From contig CAYZYG010000013.1 of assembly GCA_964481395.1 (NCBI GenBank), positions 4,010 through 68,009 on the forward strand: DNA of 64,000 bases, read 5' to 3'. The stretch comes from JBFMFH01 sp964481395 (GTDB lineage Bacteria > Acidobacteriota > Vicinamibacteria > Vicinamibacterales > JAKQTR01). This document shows, piece by piece, positions 16,645-26,449 of the stretch. The notes beneath the pieces were generated by a model. It made no database searches and was not told the DNA's origin. It saw nothing but the letters and a program-made list of their open reading frames with translations. Both the position numbers and the translations under genes were made by a program. The stretch's first letter is position 1. Each line of letters starts with the position of its first letter.

Positions 16645-17856
16645 ATGCGGATCCTCTTCATCACCGGGAACTTCCCGAATCCGCTCGAGCCCACACGCGG
16701 CATGTTCAACGACCAGACCGCGCGGGCGCTGGCTCGCGCGAACGAGGTCACCGTCATCGCACCGGTGTCGTGGCGGGACCGGTGGCGCCAGCGCGGCAGC
16801 GGGGCGTTGCCCCCTGTCGAGTTCCGTGACGGCCTGACCGTACACCATCCGCTGTACGTCTATCCGCCGGGAATGCTGAGAACCGCCTACGAGTGGTTCC
16901 TGTGGCAGTCGGTTCGCCGCACCGTCCAGCGGGTCCTGTCGGGCTTCCGCCCCGACGTCGTGTTCGGGTTCTGGGTGCATCCTGATGGCGCGACCGCCGT
17001 CAGAATCGCGCGCGGGCTCGGCGTGCCGGGCGTCGTGATGGCCGGCGGATCTGACGTCCTGCTGCTCGGCCGCGACCTGCGCCGCCGCCGTTGCCTGACA
17101 TCAGCGCTCCAGAGCGCGGACGGGGTCGTCTGCGTCAGCCATCACCTGAAGAAAGCGGTCGAAGAACTCGGCGTGCCCGGCGATCACGTGCACGTCGTCG
17201 ACAACGGTGTCGACCCGGCGCTGTTTTCGCCCGGCGATCGGCAGTCGGCACGCGTCCGTCTGGGCCTGGATCCCGGCGCGCCCATGTTGCTCTGGGTGGG
17301 TCGGATGGTCGCGGTGAAGGGTCTCGACGTGCTGCTCGACGCATTTGCCGCGTCGGAGCCCGATCGAACCGGCGCGACCCTGTGCCTCGCCGGTGACGGA
17401 CCGCTCAAGCAGGTCCTGTCGGAACGGGCCGCCGAGCTCGGCGTGGCCAGGAGGGTGCGGTTCGTGGGCAGCGTTCCGCACGGGGATCTGGCTGACTGGT
17501 TCAGGGCCGCCAGCGCCACCGTGCTGCCCAGCTGGTCGGAAGGATCACCAAACGTGCTGCTCGAGTCGATCGCCTGCGGCACGCCGTTCGTCGCGAGTGC
17601 CGTCGGGGGCGTCCCCGAAATCGCGGATGCCGCGCTGGACAGGCTGGTCCCGCCGGGAGACGTGACCGCACTCGCCGCTGCCATGAGGGCGGTGACCGCA
17701 GCGCCGGTGGCGGCCGCCACGGCCCGCCTGCGATGCACGTGGGATCAGCACGCCGGCCAACTCGAAGAGGTCTTTCGGATCGCCGGCGCCGTCGCCGCCC
17801 GGCGCCAGGGCGGTTCGCAGGCGCTTCAGCGCCTCGCCGGGGCACCGACATCATGA
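16645..17856 (+). CDS. Family 4 glycosyltransferase
   Basis: GT-B glycosyltransferase, 403 residues, starting two bases after the previous stop. The N-terminal acceptor domain opens with MRILFITGNFPNPLEPTRG and has the typical GGSDVLLLGRD segment. The donor domain holds LLWVGRMVAVKGLDVLLDAF, LAGDGPLKQVL and the EX7E-like SWSEGSPNVLLESIACG. Its N-terminus resembles teichuronic-acid or TuaC-type transferases, though the sugar is unknown. Part of the rightward EPS operon; the stop overlaps the next start as ATGA. Confidence 0.9.
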   Translation: MRILFITGNFPNPLEPTRGMFNDQTARALARANEVTVIAPVSWRDRWRQRGSGALPPVEFRDGLTVHHPLYVYPPGMLRTAYEWFLWQSVRRTVQRVLSGFRPDVVFGFWVHPDGATAVRIARGLGVPGVVMAGGSDVLLLGRDLRRRRCLTSALQSADGVVCVSHHLKKAVEELGVPGDHVHVVDNGVDPALFSPGDRQSARVRLGLDPGAPMLLWVGRMVAVKGLDVLLDAFAASEPDRTGATLCLAGDGPLKQVLSERAAELGVARRVRFVGSVPHGDLADWFRAASATVLPSWSEGSPNVLLESIACGTPFVASAVGGVPEIADAALDRLVPPGDVTALAAAMRAVTAAPVAAATARLRCTWDQHAGQLEEVFRIAGAVAARRQGGSQALQRLAGAPTS

Positions 17857-19235
17857 CTGCCAGAGCCTTGCCGCCCCGCGTCCTGTTCGTGGCCTACGCG
17901 TTTCCGCCCGTCGGCGGTGCCGGGGTGCAGCGCGTGACGAAGTTCGCGAAGTACCTGCCGGACTGGGGCTGGCAGGTCTCCGTGCTCACGGTGTCGAATC
18001 CGTCGGTGCCTGTGGCGGACACCACCCTCGTCGCCGACGTTCCGCCGGACACCCTCGTCCGGAGGGCCAGGACCCTGGAGCCGTCCTACTCGACGAAGGC
18101 GCTGGTGTCAGCCACGGGAGGGCGCTGCGCGACCGGAGCGCGGTGCGTTCGTCGGGTCGCGGGCGCGGCTGTGCGGCGTCTGGCCACGGGCGTCCTGCAA
18201 CCGGATCCTCAACTCCTCTGGCTTCCGGCCGCGGTCCGCGAAGGTCGGCGTCTGCTCGAATCCGTGCCCCACGCGGCAATCGTCGCGACGGGGCCTCCCT
18301 TCTCGTCGTTCCTGGTCGCCGCCCGGCTGCAGCGGGCATCCGGCCTGCCGCTCGTGCTCGACTACCGCGACGAATGGGATCTCACGAACCGCTTCCATGA
18401 GAACAAGAAGTACGGGCGCCTGGCGAGCCGGCTCAACCGCCTGATGGAACGAGCCGTCACGCGCCGCGCGAGCGCCATCGTCGCCACCAGTGAGGCGAGC
18501 GCGAGGGCCATCATGGCGGCACGCGATCCCCGCGCCGTGCCCGTTCCGGTCGTCTGCCTGCGCAACGGCTTCGATCCCGAGGACTTCGCCTCGCCGGCGT
18601 CGGCGACGCCCGCGGGCGGTGACCGCCGCTTCCGGCTCGTGTACACCGGCACCCTGTGGGCGCACACCTCCGTGGCGCCGCTCGTCGACGCCGTCGAGCG
18701 GCTCTGCCGCGAGCGACCGGACCTGGCTGATCGTCTGGAACTCGTGTTCGCGGGGCGCCGCACGGAAGCTCAGGAACAGTTGCTGTCACGCCTGTCGGGG
18801 ACCGGCGTCCACCTCGTGGTGCATCCGTATCTCGACCATCATCAGGTCATCGACCTGATGCGCTCGGCCAACGCGCTCTGCTCGCTGACGACCGACGCCC
18901 CGGACGCCGAGCGGTTCCTCAACGCCAAAATCTTCGAGTACATGGCGGCGAGACGCCCGATTCTCGCCATCGCCCCGCGCGGTGACCTGTGGCGGGTTCT
19001 GGACGAGTACCCGGCGGCCAGCCGCTTCGTCCCGGCTGACGTACCGGCCATCGCCGCGTGCCTGGTCCACAAGCTCAGCCGGTTCGCGACAGGGGCGGCC
19101 GAGCCGCCCGTCGAGTGGGACGGTCACCGGTACGATCGACGGCAGCAGGCAGGCGAGCTGTCAGGGCTGCTCGCCAGGGTCGCGGGTCTGTCCGACGCGT
19201 CGGCGAGACTGGCCCTCGAGGTGTGTGCGGCATGA
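17853..19235 (+). CDS. Glycosyltransferase, GT4-like
   Basis: Predicted GT-B glycosyltransferase of 460 residues. The N-terminal stretch VLFVAYAFPPVGGAGVQRV is the loop seen in many WcaI/GT4-like enzymes that act in cell-surface polysaccharide synthesis. A mid-protein DYRDEWDLTN segment and the C-terminal FRLVYTGTLW and FLNAKIFEYMAARRPILAI match the fold. ATG 17853 shares ATGA with the preceding stop. It ends by overlapping the ligase gene, again as ATGA, so four consecutive genes are tightly coupled. Confidence 0.85.
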   Translation: MTARALPPRVLFVAYAFPPVGGAGVQRVTKFAKYLPDWGWQVSVLTVSNPSVPVADTTLVADVPPDTLVRRARTLEPSYSTKALVSATGGRCATGARCVRRVAGAAVRRLATGVLQPDPQLLWLPAAVREGRRLLESVPHAAIVATGPPFSSFLVAARLQRASGLPLVLDYRDEWDLTNRFHENKKYGRLASRLNRLMERAVTRRASAIVATSEASARAIMAARDPRAVPVPVVCLRNGFDPEDFASPASATPAGGDRRFRLVYTGTLWAHTSVAPLVDAVERLCRERPDLADRLELVFAGRRTEAQEQLLSRLSGTGVHLVVHPYLDHHQVIDLMRSANALCSLTTDAPDAERFLNAKIFEYMAARRPILAIAPRGDLWRVLDEYPAASRFVPADVPAIAACLVHKLSRFATGAAEPPVEWDGHRYDRRQQAGELSGLLARVAGLSDASARLALEVCAA

Positions 19236-20527
19236 CGTACGCCCTGACGCTGCTCTACGTCGCGTTGATCTACATCCGCCCGGGAGAGATCTTCCCCCAG
19301 CTCGCTGGCCTGCCGATCCTGGCGCTGGTTGCGGGCGCGGCGGTCGTGTCTGCGGCTGCGTCGCTCCTGTCGGAGCCGCGGCCGTTTGCCGACCTGCCCA
19401 ACGACTGGTGCTACCTCGGGTTCATCGCGGCAGCCGTGCTGTCGCTGCCTGCCAACGGCTGGTTCGGAGGAGCGGCCGTCGCGTTCGCGAAGCTGCAGCC
19501 GCTCGTCGTGCTGTACCTCCTCATCAGAATCGCCGTCCGAAGCGAGCGGCAGATTCGCGGGTTCGCGACCCTGCTCGTGTGCCTCACCCTGTTCCAGGCG
19601 GCCAACGGCATCGTGCAGCACTGGACCGGGATCGGGTTCGGGCAGACCACCGCGCTGGACCAGTACTACGAGGACGGGTCGGAGGACCTCCTGGGAGGGG
19701 GCCAGGCGGAAGTGGTGAAGCGCATCCGGGGCACGGGCATCTTCGGCGATCCCAACGATCTCGCGATGAGCCTCGTCATCGTCATGCCGTTTCTGTTCGC
19801 GCCGATTCTCGCGGCCGACCGGGGCTTGCTCCGGCGCGTGCTGGCGGCCGGTGGGCTCGGGATTCTGCTCTACGCGCTCTTTCTGACGCAGTCGCGCGGG
19901 GGACTGCTCGGCCTCGCCGTCATGGGGGCGTTCTACGCCTACCGCCGGATGGGAAAGGCTTCCGTGCTCGCGGCCGTCGCGGCGTCGGCCATCCTGATCG
20001 TGGCCGGCTCCGGCCGGCTGCAGGCGATGAACGCGTCGGAGGACTCGGCCCAGGGGCGCATCCAGGCCTGGTCGGCCGGCCTCGAGATGCTGAAGTGGAA
20101 GCCGGTGCTCGGCGTCGGCTACGACACGTTCACCGACCACCACCACCTGGTCGCGCACAATTCCTTCGTGCACACCGTCGCGGAACTGGGAATGGTCGGG
20201 GGCGTGCTCTTCATCGGAGCGTTCTACTGGCTCCTGGTCGGCAACGGGTCGTCGCGAAACAGGGCGGGAACGCCGGGCTCATCGCTGGCCCCGGAGGTCT
20301 GGGCCGGCGGCATCGCGCTGGTGGTGTGCGCGTGCTTCCTTTCCCGGCAGTACAGTCCCGTGCTCCACATCCCGCTTGCGCTTGGCGCCGCGCGTATCGC
20401 CTCGGGCCTGCGCGAACGCGGGGAGCGCGTCGAGCAGGGGCCCGCGGACTGGGTCGCCGTGGCGGCTGTGTCGTTCGGGGTGGTCGTGTGTGCGTATGTC
20501 GCCGTTCGCGTGCTGGCTTCCTGGTAG
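19232..20527 (+). CDS. O-antigen ligase/polymerase-like membrane protein (Wzy_C type)
   Basis: Polytopic membrane protein of 431 residues with about ten hydrophobic segments. The large periplasmic loop contains the family's motif region (FLTQSRGGLLGLAVMG, then RIQAWSAGLEMLKWKPVLGVG and the conserved His run HHHLVAHNSFVHTVAELG). It resembles the O-glycosylation ligase family associated with exosortase A. Either polymerisation of EPS repeats or transfer of glycan to protein is possible; no other Wzy candidate lies in the locus, which favours polymerase. Confidence 0.87.
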   Translation: MTYALTLLYVALIYIRPGEIFPQLAGLPILALVAGAAVVSAAASLLSEPRPFADLPNDWCYLGFIAAAVLSLPANGWFGGAAVAFAKLQPLVVLYLLIRIAVRSERQIRGFATLLVCLTLFQAANGIVQHWTGIGFGQTTALDQYYEDGSEDLLGGGQAEVVKRIRGTGIFGDPNDLAMSLVIVMPFLFAPILAADRGLLRRVLAAGGLGILLYALFLTQSRGGLLGLAVMGAFYAYRRMGKASVLAAVAASAILIVAGSGRLQAMNASEDSAQGRIQAWSAGLEMLKWKPVLGVGYDTFTDHHHLVAHNSFVHTVAELGMVGGVLFIGAFYWLLVGNGSSRNRAGTPGSSLAPEVWAGGIALVVCACFLSRQYSPVLHIPLALGAARIASGLRERGERVEQGPADWVAVAAVSFGVVVCAYVAVRVLASW

Positions 20528-20551
20528 CACGGGGAACTGAGGAGAGTGTCC

Positions 20552-21589
20552 ATGTTGCGCAAGTGGATGAGGGCCGGCGGCCTCCATGTGGCCCTGCCGC
20601 TGCTCGCCGTCGTGTTCGCCTGCTCGTCGACCAAGTCGTCTCCGACCTCCCCCACGGACGTCACGGATCCCCCGACGACCGGGGGCGGGGGCACATCGCT
20701 GGTGCGGCTCACGGAGGACCTGACGGGACGCTCCCTGTTCCCCGCGGACAACTGGTGGAACCAGGACATCTCGCGCGCGCCCGTGGATCCCCAGTCGGCG
20801 GCGTTCATCGGCTTCATCGGCCGGACGCGGACGTTGCACCCTGATTTCGGCCCGCCGCCGTACGGCATCCCCTACGTGACGGTTGGCGGCAGCCAGCCGC
20901 GGGTGCCGATCGGGTGGTTCGAGTACGACGACGAGAGCGACAGGGGCGTGCCGGGCGAGGCACCGGGATATCCGATTCCGGAGGAAGCGAAGACCCTGCC
21001 GAACTACATCGAAGGCGGTGAGCCGGGAGGGGGCGACTCCGGTGACCGCCATCTGCTCATCGTCGATCGCGACCGCTGGATCCTCTACGAGACGTTCGCG
21101 ACGAGATGGAACCGGGCGGCGGGCCGCTGGGAGGCTGGGTCCGGCGCCATTTTCAACCTGGCGAGCAACGCGCGCCGCCCCGAGGGCTGGACCTCGGCCG
21201 ACGCCGCGGGCCTGGCCATTCTGCCCGGGCTCGTGCGTTTCGAAGAAGTGTACGGCAGTGCGCCCATCCGGCACGCGCTGCGCTTCACGACCCGGTCGAC
21301 CAACGGGTACGTGTGGCCAGCCTCGCACGCCGCCGGCTCGACCAGCGGCGCCCCGCCGCTGGGCACGCGGCTGCGGTTGAAAGCGTCAGTCGATCTGTCG
21401 GGATTCGCGGCGCCGGTCAGGAAGATCTTCGAGGCGATGAAGACCTACGGGCTGATTCTCGCCGACAACGGCAGCGACATGTACATCTCGGGGACGATGG
21501 ACCCGCGCTGGAATAACGATGAGCTCAACGGCCCCTTCCGCCAGCTCCGTGCGGACGACTTCGAGGTCATCGAACTCGGCTGGCGCTGA
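20552..21589 (+). CDS. Predicted lipoprotein of unknown function (NWWN family)
   Basis: A 345-residue lipoprotein. Hydrophobic residues 10-22 end in VVFACSS, a plausible lipobox, followed by a Ser/Thr/Pro/Gly linker. The mature part is a conserved globular domain with recognisable blocks FPADNWWNQDIS, LHPDFG, GDRHLLIVDRD, SGAIFNLASN, GWTSADAAGLAILPGL and YVWPASHAAGS; I know these as a widespread uncharacterised domain. The Asp/Asn/His pattern would suit a metal- or glycan-binding enzyme, but no activity is known. ATG 20552 with GGAGAG upstream is preferred to GTG 20546. It sits between the ligase and a methyltransferase. Confidence 0.72.
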   Translation: MLRKWMRAGGLHVALPLLAVVFACSSTKSSPTSPTDVTDPPTTGGGGTSLVRLTEDLTGRSLFPADNWWNQDISRAPVDPQSAAFIGFIGRTRTLHPDFGPPPYGIPYVTVGGSQPRVPIGWFEYDDESDRGVPGEAPGYPIPEEAKTLPNYIEGGEPGGGDSGDRHLLIVDRDRWILYETFATRWNRAAGRWEAGSGAIFNLASNARRPEGWTSADAAGLAILPGLVRFEEVYGSAPIRHALRFTTRSTNGYVWPASHAAGSTSGAPPLGTRLRLKASVDLSGFAAPVRKIFEAMKTYGLILADNGSDMYISGTMDPRWNNDELNGPFRQLRADDFEVIELGWR

Positions 21590-21615
21590 CGGCGTCGGGC
21601 CCTGATGGACGCGTG

Positions 21616-22644
21616 ATGAACTGGCGACTGAAATCGGCTCTGCTGCAGGCGATCGAGCGCCTGCCCTCCTCGGCGTCGTACGCGACCTACTACTGGCTCC
21701 AGCGGCATCTGGGGCGCTCGCAGGTCGTCGACGTGACGACGAAGCTGCGGCACGGGATTGCGACCTGGACGCACGTGACCGATCAGGGACGCGATCCGCG
21801 CGGCCTGACCTTCTTCGAGGTCGGGTCTGGGCGCACGCTGCTCGTGCCCGTCGCCTACTGGCTCATGGGCGCACGGCGGACGATCACGGTCGATCTGCAC
21901 CGGTATCTGAGCCTCGACATGGTCCGGGAGAGCCTCCGGCTCATCGCGGCCGATCAGGTCCGGATCCGTGCGCTGTTCGGGAACCGGCTCGACAGCTCAC
22001 GGTTCGACGCGATGCTCGATCTCGGCCGCCGCCGGGACTGGCCACTCGAGACCTTCCTGGACCTCTGCTCGATCGAGTACATCGCTCCAGGCGATGCCGC
22101 CGACACGGGGCTGCCGTCCGGCAGTGTCGACGTGCACACGTCGTACACGGTCTTCGAGCACATCCCGGAAGACGTCATACGTCGGATCCTCGCCGAGGGG
22201 ACCCGGATCACCGGGGACCATGGCATCTTCGTCCATCGCGTGGACTACAGCGACCACTTCTACACGTTCGACAAGGGCATCACCACCATCAACTTCCTGA
22301 AGTACTCGGACCGTGCCTGGCGCGCCTACGCCGGGAACCGCTACGCGTACACCAACCGGCTGAGGCACGACGACATGCTCCGCCTCTTCGAGGACGCGGG
22401 GCACCGCATCGTCGCCACACGCCCGGACGTCGACGAGCGGGCGCTGGCTCTGCTCAGAAGCGGAACGTTCAGGCTGAACGAGCGGTTCAGCGCCAAGCCC
22501 GAGAGCGTGCTCGCCATCTCGGCATCGTGGATTGTGTCGGCGAAGGAACGGGCGGGAACCGCGCTGCCCGAGGCCGTCGGTGGGAAGCGAATCCGGCGGC
22601 ATCGGCACAGGGCGCGGTTCTGCGAGTCTCCGTCAGCCCTGTAG
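21616..22644 (+). CDS. SAM-dependent methyltransferase
   Basis: Class I methyltransferase of 342 residues, probably modifying a sugar or lipid intermediate of the EPS. The SAM-binding loop is FFEVGSGRT, followed by the acidic ITVDLHRY and the post-motif VDVHTSYTVFEHIPED, which is typical of Methyltransf_11 proteins. GTG 21613 is an alternative start one codon upstream. Basic C-terminal residues (GGKRIRRHRHRARF) are unusual and may be a membrane- or nucleic-acid-contacting tail. Acceptor unknown. Confidence 0.78.
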   Translation: MNWRLKSALLQAIERLPSSASYATYYWLQRHLGRSQVVDVTTKLRHGIATWTHVTDQGRDPRGLTFFEVGSGRTLLVPVAYWLMGARRTITVDLHRYLSLDMVRESLRLIAADQVRIRALFGNRLDSSRFDAMLDLGRRRDWPLETFLDLCSIEYIAPGDAADTGLPSGSVDVHTSYTVFEHIPEDVIRRILAEGTRITGDHGIFVHRVDYSDHFYTFDKGITTINFLKYSDRAWRAYAGNRYAYTNRLRHDDMLRLFEDAGHRIVATRPDVDERALALLRSGTFRLNERFSAKPESVLAISASWIVSAKERAGTALPEAVGGKRIRRHRHRARFCESPSAL

Positions 22645-22709
22645 GCGAGTCCGGCACCGGGCCGGGAGCAAGGGAGCGTGCGACCGGAAACCTACTCGAG
22701 GAGCAGATC

Positions 22710-24041
22710 GTGTCCCCCCAACCGCGAACCCGCTCGAACGTGCCCGCCGCCGCACCGGCCTCGCGCGCCGTGTGGATGCTGCTGGGAGTCGTGCTGGCCG
22801 CCCACCTGACGGTAGCGTGGGTCTCCCACGACGGCGTCATCCAGGATGATGCCGAGGGGTACGTCCTGCTGGGCCGCAACCTGGCCGCCGGGCACGGCTA
22901 CGTCTTCGAGCCGGGCAGGCTGCCGACATCGTGGAGGGCTCCGGGATACCCGTTCTTCCTGGCCGTGCTGTTCTGGCTGACCGACGGGTCGCTCGCCGCG
23001 GCGCGCGTCGCGTCGGCGCTGCTCTGGACCGTCACCGCCCTCCTCACGTACCTGCTGGCCCGCAGGCTGACCGGCCAGGCCTCCGCGTTGTTCGCTGCCG
23101 CCTTGGCCGGGCTGTCGCCCGAACTCGTCGGGCTGACCGGCCTGCTGTGGTCGGAAACGCTGTTCACGTGCCTGTTCCTCGCCGCCGTGTGGGCGATGGC
23201 CCGGTGGCGCACCGACCGTCCCTCGTGGTGGGCCGCGGCAGCTATTGGGGGCCTGATCGGCGCCGCGGCGCTCACCCGCTCGACCGCCGTCATCCTGGTT
23301 CCGGTGCTCTGGTTCTGCGCGATCACCTCGCAGGTGCCGGCGACTCGCCGAGCCCGGGCGGGCCTCCTGGCCAAGGCCGGTCTGGCGACCACGCTCGGCA
23401 TGGTCGTCGTCGGCGCCTGGAGCATGCGCAACTTCAACGAACACGGGCACTTCATCCTGGTCGAGAGCAACGTGGGCTTCAACCTCTACCTGGGGCACAG
23501 CCACGACACGCCTATGCCGTTCGCCTGGAGGAAGGCCTCCCGGCTCGACCAGGATCGCGTGTACCTGGAGATCGTCGGCGACGCGTCTCACGAGAGCCGG
23601 AACCGGGAACTCGCGCGGGCGGCCATCGAACAGATGCGTGAGGACCCGCTTCGCGCATTCCTCCTCGCGAAGAGCAAGGCCTTCGACTTCTGGCTGCCCG
23701 ACTTCTTCATCGCCCGCAACATCCGCTCGGGCTCCTTCGGGCGGGCCTACTCGGACGCGTGGCTACCTGTGCTCGCCGTGACGGTCAGCCTCTACGTGGT
23801 CATCGTCGGTACAGCCCTGGCGTATGCGTGGCGCAACCGCCGACAGTGGTCGGTGTGGTTCCTCGTGCTGGTCCTGGCGCTCTACACGGCCCCGCACATG
23901 CTCGTGTTCGGGGTGAGCCGCCACCACCTGCCTCTGATGCCGCTGCTGATGATGCTGGCGGCCCCTTGGCTCCACGAGGCCTGCCGCGCCGTGACGAACC
24001 TCAGCCCCCGCCTGTGGCCCGGCCGAGCAGCGCGCCCCTGA
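22710..24041 (+). CDS. ArnT/PMT-like family 39 glycosyltransferase
   Basis: Integral membrane GT-C enzyme of 443 residues expected to transfer a sugar from a polyprenyl-phosphate donor on the periplasmic side. TM1 (VWMLLGVVLAAHLTVAW) is followed by the acidic loop IQDDAEGYVLLGRNL, which supplies the catalytic acidic residues of this fold. About ten helices follow, with the usual periplasmic loop after LVESNVGFNLYLGHS. GTG 22710 is chosen for GAGGAG six bases upstream. The 3' end overlaps the convergent flippase gene by 41 bases. Confidence 0.82.
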   Translation: MSPQPRTRSNVPAAAPASRAVWMLLGVVLAAHLTVAWVSHDGVIQDDAEGYVLLGRNLAAGHGYVFEPGRLPTSWRAPGYPFFLAVLFWLTDGSLAAARVASALLWTVTALLTYLLARRLTGQASALFAAALAGLSPELVGLTGLLWSETLFTCLFLAAVWAMARWRTDRPSWWAAAAIGGLIGAAALTRSTAVILVPVLWFCAITSQVPATRRARAGLLAKAGLATTLGMVVVGAWSMRNFNEHGHFILVESNVGFNLYLGHSHDTPMPFAWRKASRLDQDRVYLEIVGDASHESRNRELARAAIEQMREDPLRAFLLAKSKAFDFWLPDFFIARNIRSGSFGRAYSDAWLPVLAVTVSLYVVIVGTALAYAWRNRRQWSVWFLVLVLALYTAPHMLVFGVSRHHLPLMPLLMMLAAPWLHEACRAVTNLSPRLWPGRAARP

Positions 24042-25482
24042 GCACGCGGATCTCGTCCGCGGTGACCACGCGAACGACCCACAGCCCGGCCGCGTACGTC
24101 AGCGCGCTCGCCGCCATGACGACCGCGATGTTCTGGTCGCGCAACAGGTAGCAGACGCCCCCCATGACCGCCGTCGCCGCGACGGCCCGGCTCACCTGCC
24201 AGGCATTCGACGGCCTCGCCACGAGGTGCCGGCTGATGGAGAACCACAGGAGCAGGCAGGCCGTCGCGTTCGACAGCAGCGCGGCCATCGCCGCACCGTT
24301 CTCGGCGTACCGCGGAATGAGCAACGCACTCAGCAGGACGGTGAGCGCGGTCGACACGACCGTGACCACGCCGGCGAGTTTCTCGTGGTGAATGGCCCCA
24401 AGCGCCCACGACTGGAGCGAGGTCAGGAAGGTGATGAACAGGGACCAGATCAGGATCTGCAGGACGAAGGTCGCATCGATGTAGGCCGGCCCGTACACGA
24501 GCGTGATGATGGGACGCGCCAGGATCGTCGTCCCGACGCCGATCGGCAGTCCCAGGAGCACCATGTAGAAGAAGAACCGCTTGAACAGCCGCCCGCCTTC
24601 TTCCGCCGAGCGCTGGTACAGGGCCACCATCGTCGGGTAGAACGCCGTGCAGATGCCGTCTGGCACCACGGCCAGACGCTCCACCAGCCCGTTGGCCGCG
24701 CCGTAGTGGCCCACCGACGCGTCGCCCGACACCGATGAGAGGATCAGAATCCCGACCTTGCTGCCGACGATGGCGATGAGGCCCGGCACGAAGAAGGGCG
24801 CGCCCTGGATGATGGCCGACCTGAAGCCGGGCAGGTTCCCGACGAACCTCGGCGTGCGGTGATGTCTGGCGAAGCGGACCCACGCCACGCCCAGGCCCGC
24901 GGCGTTGCCCAGCACGTAGGCGGTCGTCACGCCCAGGAGCCGGAAGCCGGCGAGCAGGGCAGCCACGGTGAAGACGATGACCGCCAGCCCCGTGGCGGCC
25001 TGGGCGACAGCCACCTCACGCATCCGTTCGCGCGCCTGGAAGACGTCGTAGAACGTCGTGCTCATCGCCTGGAACACGATCGTGAACGAGGCAAGGCAGA
25101 TGACGATCTTGGTGTCGGTCGGGTACGGCGACAGCAGCGCGCTTCCGGCGGCGACGGCGGCGCTCACCAGCGACAGGGTGAGGCGGGCGGAGAAGACCAT
25201 GTCGATAAACCCGACCGACTGGTCCGGTCTTGCCGCGACCTCGCGCACGGTGATGGCGCGCAGTCCCAGGTTCGCGAATGGCGCGATCATGGCGACGACG
25301 GTGAACCCGAGGATGAAGCGGCCGTACTGGTCCTCGCCGAGCAGACGGGCGGTGTAGCCCACGACGAACATGGAAATCAGACTGAGCGCCAGCGGCTGGA
25401 TCACCATCCAGAGCGAGTTCTGCACCACGACCTGCGCAGGCTCGGATCGCGGCGTCACAGGATTCCCACCCGGCGCATCCAC
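24001..25482 (-). CDS. Polysaccharide flippase (Wzx/MOP superfamily)
   Basis: Polytopic protein of 493 residues with 13-14 hydrophobic segments, of the MATE/Wzx type that moves lipid-linked oligosaccharides across the inner membrane. The N-terminal block SLWMVIQPLALSLISMFV followed by TARLLGEDQYGRF is the usual opening of this family. It is the last gene of a four-gene leftward run with GT2, deacetylase and acyltransferase-like genes. ATG 25482 lies two bases from the preceding stop; GTG 25458 is possible. It overlaps the oppositely directed GT39 gene by 41 bases. Confidence 0.88.
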   Translation of the reverse strand: MDAPGGNPVTPRSEPAQVVVQNSLWMVIQPLALSLISMFVVGYTARLLGEDQYGRFILGFTVVAMIAPFANLGLRAITVREVAARPDQSVGFIDMVFSARLTLSLVSAAVAAGSALLSPYPTDTKIVICLASFTIVFQAMSTTFYDVFQARERMREVAVAQAATGLAVIVFTVAALLAGFRLLGVTTAYVLGNAAGLGVAWVRFARHHRTPRFVGNLPGFRSAIIQGAPFFVPGLIAIVGSKVGILILSSVSGDASVGHYGAANGLVERLAVVPDGICTAFYPTMVALYQRSAEEGGRLFKRFFFYMVLLGLPIGVGTTILARPIITLVYGPAYIDATFVLQILIWSLFITFLTSLQSWALGAIHHEKLAGVVTVVSTALTVLLSALLIPRYAENGAAMAALLSNATACLLLWFSISRHLVARPSNAWQVSRAVAATAVMGGVCYLLRDQNIAVVMAASALTYAAGLWVVRVVTADEIRVLRGALLGRATGGG

Positions 25483-25483
25483 G

Positions 25484-26449
25484 TCAGGCGCTCCGATCGG
25501 CAGCGGGCTGCCGGCCCACCAGGCGTTTGAGGATTCCGAGCCGGCGCTCCCCGACGAGCAGACGGCCCAGCAGGCCGGCGAAGGCGGGCTGGCCTGCCAT
25601 GTGCAGCGGGTTGCTGGCGATGGCCAGGAACAGGCATCGTCTGGCCGGCCGCGTGTCCCCGATCGAGTACCAGGCCCAGGCCGCGCGGCCGTATCGCTCG
25701 GCGACCGCCATGCCGCGGTCGTACGCGCCGATGCGGTACGACCGGTCCGCGAAGTGCTTCCTGAGCAGCCGGAGTTCGTTTTCGAGCATCGACGCCATGT
25801 TCCTCGGCGAGCTGAGATTCGACGCGCCGGACCGCATAATCGTGAGTGGCTCGTTCACGAATCCAATCGAGTACCGTTTGGCTGCCCGAAGCCACAGATC
25901 CCAGTCCTCGACGCCCCACAGGCTCTCGTCGAAGAGCCCGAGCGCATCGAGACAGTCGCGCCGGACGACCGCGCTCGATCCCCCGGACACGGTGTTCCCC
26001 AAGAGCAGCCTGCGGATGCTCGCCGGATCGCCCGCGCGCAGCGTCGCCTGGCCGGGTCCGGTATCGGCGAGCGTCTCGCCGTCGAAGGAGACGTACCGGG
26101 AGAGACAGCTCACGACGCCCAGCGACGGGTCCGACGCGAACAGACCCATCTGACGCTCCAGTTTCTGCGTCATCCAGAGGTCGTCCGAGTCCAGGAACGC
26201 CACGAATTCCCCGTTCGACTGTCGGATCCCTCTGTTCCTCGCTGCGGCCGGGCCCGCATTCCGTTGCCGGACGAACCGGACCCGGTCGCCGAACCTCTGC
26301 AGCGCCGCCTCGGTGTCGTCGCTCGATCCGTCGTCGACCACGATCACCTCGCACGGTGCGAGGGTCTGCGCAAGCGCGCTCTCGACCGCTTGCCCGACGA
26401 TCGCGGCCCGGTTGTAGGTCGGGATGACCACGCTCACCGACATCGTCAT
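25484..26449 (-). CDS. Family 2 glycosyltransferase
   Basis: GT-A glycosyltransferase of 321 residues with a textbook N-terminal domain: VSVVIPTYNRAAIV, VIVVDDGSSDDTE, RNAGPAAARNRGI and the DSDDLW metal motif. The acceptor region holds WGVEDWDLWLRAA. The C-terminal 90 residues are variable. Its start overlaps the stop of the deacetylase gene (ATGA), so the two are co-translated. A second GT2 for the same EPS, or a modifier of it. Confidence 0.88.
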   Translation of the reverse strand: MTMSVSVVIPTYNRAAIVGQAVESALAQTLAPCEVIVVDDGSSDDTEAALQRFGDRVRFVRQRNAGPAAARNRGIRQSNGEFVAFLDSDDLWMTQKLERQMGLFASDPSLGVVSCLSRYVSFDGETLADTGPGQATLRAGDPASIRRLLLGNTVSGGSSAVVRRDCLDALGLFDESLWGVEDWDLWLRAAKRYSIGFVNEPLTIMRSGASNLSSPRNMASMLENELRLLRKHFADRSYRIGAYDRGMAVAERYGRAAWAWYSIGDTRPARRCLFLAIASNPLHMAGQPAFAGLLGRLLVGERRLGILKRLVGRQPAADRSA

